Below, piece after piece: positions 61,901 to 64,000 of a stretch of DNA of 64,000 nucleotides. The position numbers and the translations under genes were made by a program. The notes under the pieces were generated by a model that did no database searches, had not been told where the DNA came from, and saw nothing but the letters and a program-made list of their open reading frames with translations. Origin of the DNA: DATHRK01 sp035465395. GTDB taxonomy: Bacteria > Gemmatimonadota > Gemmatimonadetes > Longimicrobiales > RSA9. How positions within the stretch are numbered: the first letter of the stretch is position 1; each line of letters opens with the position of its first letter. Location of the stretch: NCBI GenBank assembly GCA_035465395.1, contig DATHRK010000026.1:3891-67890 (forward strand), read 5' to 3'.

Positions 61901-62503
61901 ATGAGCGAATACGCCGCCGACATCGACCACCACTACACGACCACCGGCACCGACAGCCGGAAGCTCGGCTTCTGGGTGCTGATCGGATCGGAGTCGCTGT
62001 TCTTCGGGTCGCTGATCGCGACCTACATGGTGTATCGCGGCCAGAGCACCGTCGGGCCGTTCCCGCACGGGGAGGACGGCCTTCTCGACATCCCGCTGAC
62101 CTCGATCAGCACGTTCGTGCTGCTGATGAGCTCGCTGGCGATGGTGCTGGCGCTGAACGCGGTGCAGAGGAGCAACCGGCGCGGCGCGATGCTGTGGCTG
62201 TTCATGACCGCGTTCCTCGGCGCGACCTTCCTCGGCTTCCAGGCGTACGAGTTCACGCACTTCTGGCACGAAGGGCTGACGCTCGACCGGAACCTCTTCG
62301 GCGCCTCGTTCTTCATCCTGACGGGCTTCCACGGCGCGCACGTGGCCGTCGGGGTGGTGTGGCTACTGGTCCTGATGACGGAGGCGTGGCGGCACCGGCT
62401 ACCGGCGGAGCGCGCGCTGACCGTCGAGGTGGCCGGCCTCTACTGGCACTTCGTCGACGTCGTGTGGATCGTGATCTTCACCCTGATCTACCTGATCGAG
62501 TAG
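61901..62503 (+). CDS. ctaE: Cytochrome c oxidase subunit III
   Basis: A 200-residue subunit III of the five-helix type: LGFWVLIGSESLFFGSLIAT, TFVLLMSSLAMVLALNAVQR, LGATFLGFQAYEFTHFWHEG, SSFF-like FFILTGFHGAHVAVGVVWLL and VAGLYWHFVDVVWIVIFTLI with the conserved Glu and His of the family. It stabilises the oxygen-reduction site of subunit I. It begins 13 bases after ctaD and ends four bases before the next gene. Confidence 0.96.
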   Translation: MSEYAADIDHHYTTTGTDSRKLGFWVLIGSESLFFGSLIATYMVYRGQSTVGPFPHGEDGLLDIPLTSISTFVLLMSSLAMVLALNAVQRSNRRGAMLWLFMTAFLGATFLGFQAYEFTHFWHEGLTLDRNLFGASFFILTGFHGAHVAVGVVWLLVLMTEAWRHRLPAERALTVEVAGLYWHFVDVVWIVIFTLIYLIE

Positions 62504-62507
62504 GCGC

Positions 62508-62807
62508 ATGGGCAAGCACGCACACCCGGGCTGGAAGTTCTACGTTCTGATCGGGCTGATCCTGACCATCATCACGGCGGTCGAGATCGCCGTGTACTAC
62601 ATCGACGCGCTGAACGCCTGGTCCACGGCCATCATCCTCCCGCTGTCCGCGTGCAAGTTCCTGCTGGTCGTGATGTTCTACATGCACCTGAAGTACGACA
62701 ATCGGTTGCTGACGGCGGTCTTCGCGGCGTGCGGAGCGCTGGCGATCGCCGTCATCGTCGGGCTCGTGATCCTCTTCAAGGTGCTGCCCTACCAGCCGCT
62801 AGGCTGA
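62508..62807 (+). CDS. ctaF: Cytochrome c oxidase subunit IV-like protein
   Basis: A 99-residue protein with three hydrophobic helices: WKFYVLIGLILTIITAVEIA, TAIILPLSACKFLLVVMFYM and FAACGALAIAVIVGLVILFK. It has the MHLKYD motif found in bacterial subunit IV (CoxD/COX4-prokaryotic) proteins. It lies four bases after ctaE in the oxidase operon, where it aids assembly of the complex. Confidence 0.88.
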   Translation: MGKHAHPGWKFYVLIGLILTIITAVEIAVYYIDALNAWSTAIILPLSACKFLLVVMFYMHLKYDNRLLTAVFAACGALAIAVIVGLVILFKVLPYQPLG

Positions 62808-62847
62808 GCGCGGTGCCGCGGGTGTCCTCCGGCTTCGGGCCCGGCCA

Positions 62848-63774
62848 GTGACCCAGGCGTTGCCGCACCCCCTCCTCGCGCTCGTCCACGACGACGCCGT
62901 GGGCTGGACCACCTGGGAGATCCACCCGAGCGTCGCCATCGGCTGCGCGCTGCTCGCGGGCGGCTACCTCTGGGCGGTGGGCCCGCTGCGGGCCCGCAGG
63001 GGCTGGGCGCCCCGCTTCCCACGGGGGCGCGCGGCGGCCTTCCTGGGCGGCGTCGCCGTCATGTTCGTCAGCCTGAACGGCCCCCTGCACGACCTCAGCG
63101 ACGGCTACCTCTTCAGCGCGCACATGGCGCAGCACATGCTGCTCATGATGGTGATGGCGCCGCTGCTGGTGATGGGCCTCCCGGCGTGGCTGGTGCGGCC
63201 GGCCCTGACCCGGCCCGGCGTGGAGAGGGCCGCGCGCATCCTGACGCACCCGGCGGTCGCCTACGTCGCGTACAACGTGATTCTCATCGGCTGGCACTTT
63301 CCGGCCGCCTACGGCCTCGCCCTGGAGAACCACGACGTCCACATCGTCCAGCACCTGCTCTTCATGGCCGTGGCCGTCATGATGTGGTGGCCGATCGTGG
63401 AGCCGGTGCGCGAGCTGCGGCGCATCGAGCGCCCGGCGGTGCTCCTCTACGTGTTCGCGTTCGGCATCCCGATGTCGGTGCTGTCGGCCTTCATCACGAT
63501 GTCCGATACGGTGCTCTACGAATGGTACGCCGCCGCCCCGCGGATCACCTCGCTCGACCCCCTGTCCGACCAGCAACTCGGCGGGCTCATCATGTGGGTG
63601 CCGGGCATGATCATCTTCTGGACGGCCGTCGGCGCGGTGTTCCTGCGCTGGGCCAACCGGGAGGAGACGAAGGACGGGCGGCAGCCGGGGTGGGCGCTGC
63701 GGCGGAGCGGGGATTCCCGCGGTGGCAGCGGAGCGGCCTCCCGTGGCAACGGTGTCGGGCGTCGCGTCCTGTGA
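62848..63774 (+). CDS. ctaG: Cytochrome c oxidase assembly protein CtaG (caa3 type)
   Basis: A 308-residue membrane protein with about seven helices and the caa3-CtaG pattern: FSAHMAQHMLLMMVMAPLLV (HMxQH), YNVILIGWHFPAAYGLALEN, NHDVHIVQHLLFMAVAVMMW (HxxQH), FAFGIPMSVLSAFITM and QQLGGLIMWVPGMIIFWTAV. The His-rich membrane faces suggest copper handling for the CuB site; this is the Bacillus-type CtaG, not the Cox11 homologue. The GTG start is 40 bases after the subunit IV stop; the C-terminal 35 residues are low-complexity. Confidence 0.92.
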   Translation: MTQALPHPLLALVHDDAVGWTTWEIHPSVAIGCALLAGGYLWAVGPLRARRGWAPRFPRGRAAAFLGGVAVMFVSLNGPLHDLSDGYLFSAHMAQHMLLMMVMAPLLVMGLPAWLVRPALTRPGVERAARILTHPAVAYVAYNVILIGWHFPAAYGLALENHDVHIVQHLLFMAVAVMMWWPIVEPVRELRRIERPAVLLYVFAFGIPMSVLSAFITMSDTVLYEWYAAAPRITSLDPLSDQQLGGLIMWVPGMIIFWTAVGAVFLRWANREETKDGRQPGWALRRSGDSRGGSGAASRGNGVGRRVL

Positions 63775-63822
63775 TCCACGCGGCGCAACGCACCGTCGGA
63801 CGCCGCGCCGAGGCGGGGCCGA

Positions 63823-63852
63823 TTGGGTGCCGCGGCCTCGACACCCTATATT
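63823..63852 (+). promoter_or_regulatory. Promoter of the CheB-type gene
   Basis: TTGGGT (63823-63828), an 18-base spacer and TATATT (63847-63852) stand 34 bases before the ATG at 63887. Confidence 0.5.
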
Positions 63853-63886
63853 GCTGCGCCGGACACGACTCCCCCAGGGCCTCGCG

Positions 63887-64000
63887 ATGAAGGAAGACAG
63901 CAGTCGACCCGAAGCGGCGGTACCCGTGGTCGGAGTCGGCGGATCGGCCGGCGCGCTCGCCGCCATCCTCGATTTCCTTCGCCATCTGCCGCCCGATCCC
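63887..64000 (+). CDS. CheB-type methylesterase domain protein, N-terminal fragment
   Basis: The last 38 codons read MKEDSSRPEAAVPVVGVGGS followed by AGALAAILDFLRHLPPDP. The VVGVGGSAGAL stretch matches the start of the CheB methylesterase fold (usual form VxIGASAGGLxA), with the catalytic Ser in GGSAG. Starting at the N-terminus without a receiver domain is typical of CheB-CheR-PAS fusion proteins. The rest lies outside the window, so the full domain order is unknown. Confidence 0.75.
   Translation, partial: MKEDSSRPEAAVPVVGVGGSAGALAAILDFLRHLPPDP

Overview
The window looks like chromosomal DNA of a very GC-rich diderm bacterium, most probably a member of the Gemmatimonadota or a close relative. 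The evidence is strong G/C preference at third codon positions, frequent GTG and TTG starts, chains of genes joined by ATGA/GTGA/TTGA overlaps, an ECF sigma factor paired with a Ser/Thr kinase, outer-membrane beta-barrel proteins, and many lipoproteins. The assignment is an inference from gene style, not a phylogenetic result. I see no tRNA, rRNA, CRISPR array, insertion sequence or prophage. The content is mostly core metabolism and housekeeping.

Layout. 1-1350: Ser/Thr kinase (cut by the window edge), its ECF sigma factor, and a probable 39-residue peptide gene with its own Shine-Dalgarno and terminator. 1416-4105 (minus): phenylacetyl-CoA epoxidase operon paaA-paaD-paaB-paaC plus a separate zinc-ribbon gene; PaaD appears split in two, and a perfect palindromic operator lies upstream. 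4224-13014: membrane protein, class A PBP, M1 aminopeptidase lipoprotein, saccharopine dehydrogenase-like enzyme, infC with an AUC start, amidohydrolase. 13052-18376: sigma factor with promoter and terminator, lytic transglycosylase, lipoprotein, LMW phosphatase, fructosamine kinase-like protein, class I aminotransferase. 18547-22024: a translationally coupled set of a small unknown protein, a catalytically dead DEAD-box protein with a DbpA-type RNA-binding domain, and a soluble GAF histidine kinase. 22067-25193: POT peptide transporter and PEGA lipoprotein. 25294-30112: coiled-coil protein, topoisomerase IB, then a csoR-copA-copZ copper operon with a perfect operator inside its promoter. 30159-36399: MsrB and partner, a 61-residue protein, NhaC antiporter, outer-membrane and DUF1207/DUF481-type proteins.

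36651-41620: class V aminotransferase-serA (serine), then nadC-nadA (NAD). 41636-44323: cytochrome c, glycine-rich protein, phosphoesterase and small lipoprotein. 44466-51124 and on to 52836: ergothioneine genes egtB-egtD-egtA on the minus strand (followed by psuG and an MFS transporter), with a divergently transcribed ABC importer whose substrate-binding and permease domains are fused. By family and position the importer is a candidate ergothioneine/betaine-type transporter. 52877-58513: patatin, VanX-like dipeptidase, thioredoxin-like protein, a frameshifted methyltransferase, a VOC protein, and on the minus strand a DmpA-type P1 peptidase with a partner. 58679-63774: caa3-type cytochrome oxidase operon (ctaC with fused cytochrome c, ctaD, ctaE, subunit IV, ctaG). 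The window ends in the start of a CheB-type gene.

The most notable items are the ergothioneine biosynthesis/transport neighbourhood, the pseudo-helicase/histidine-kinase operon, the split PaaD, and the small peptide gene near 1.2 kb. All calls rest on reading the sequence and recognising motifs; no database search was possible.
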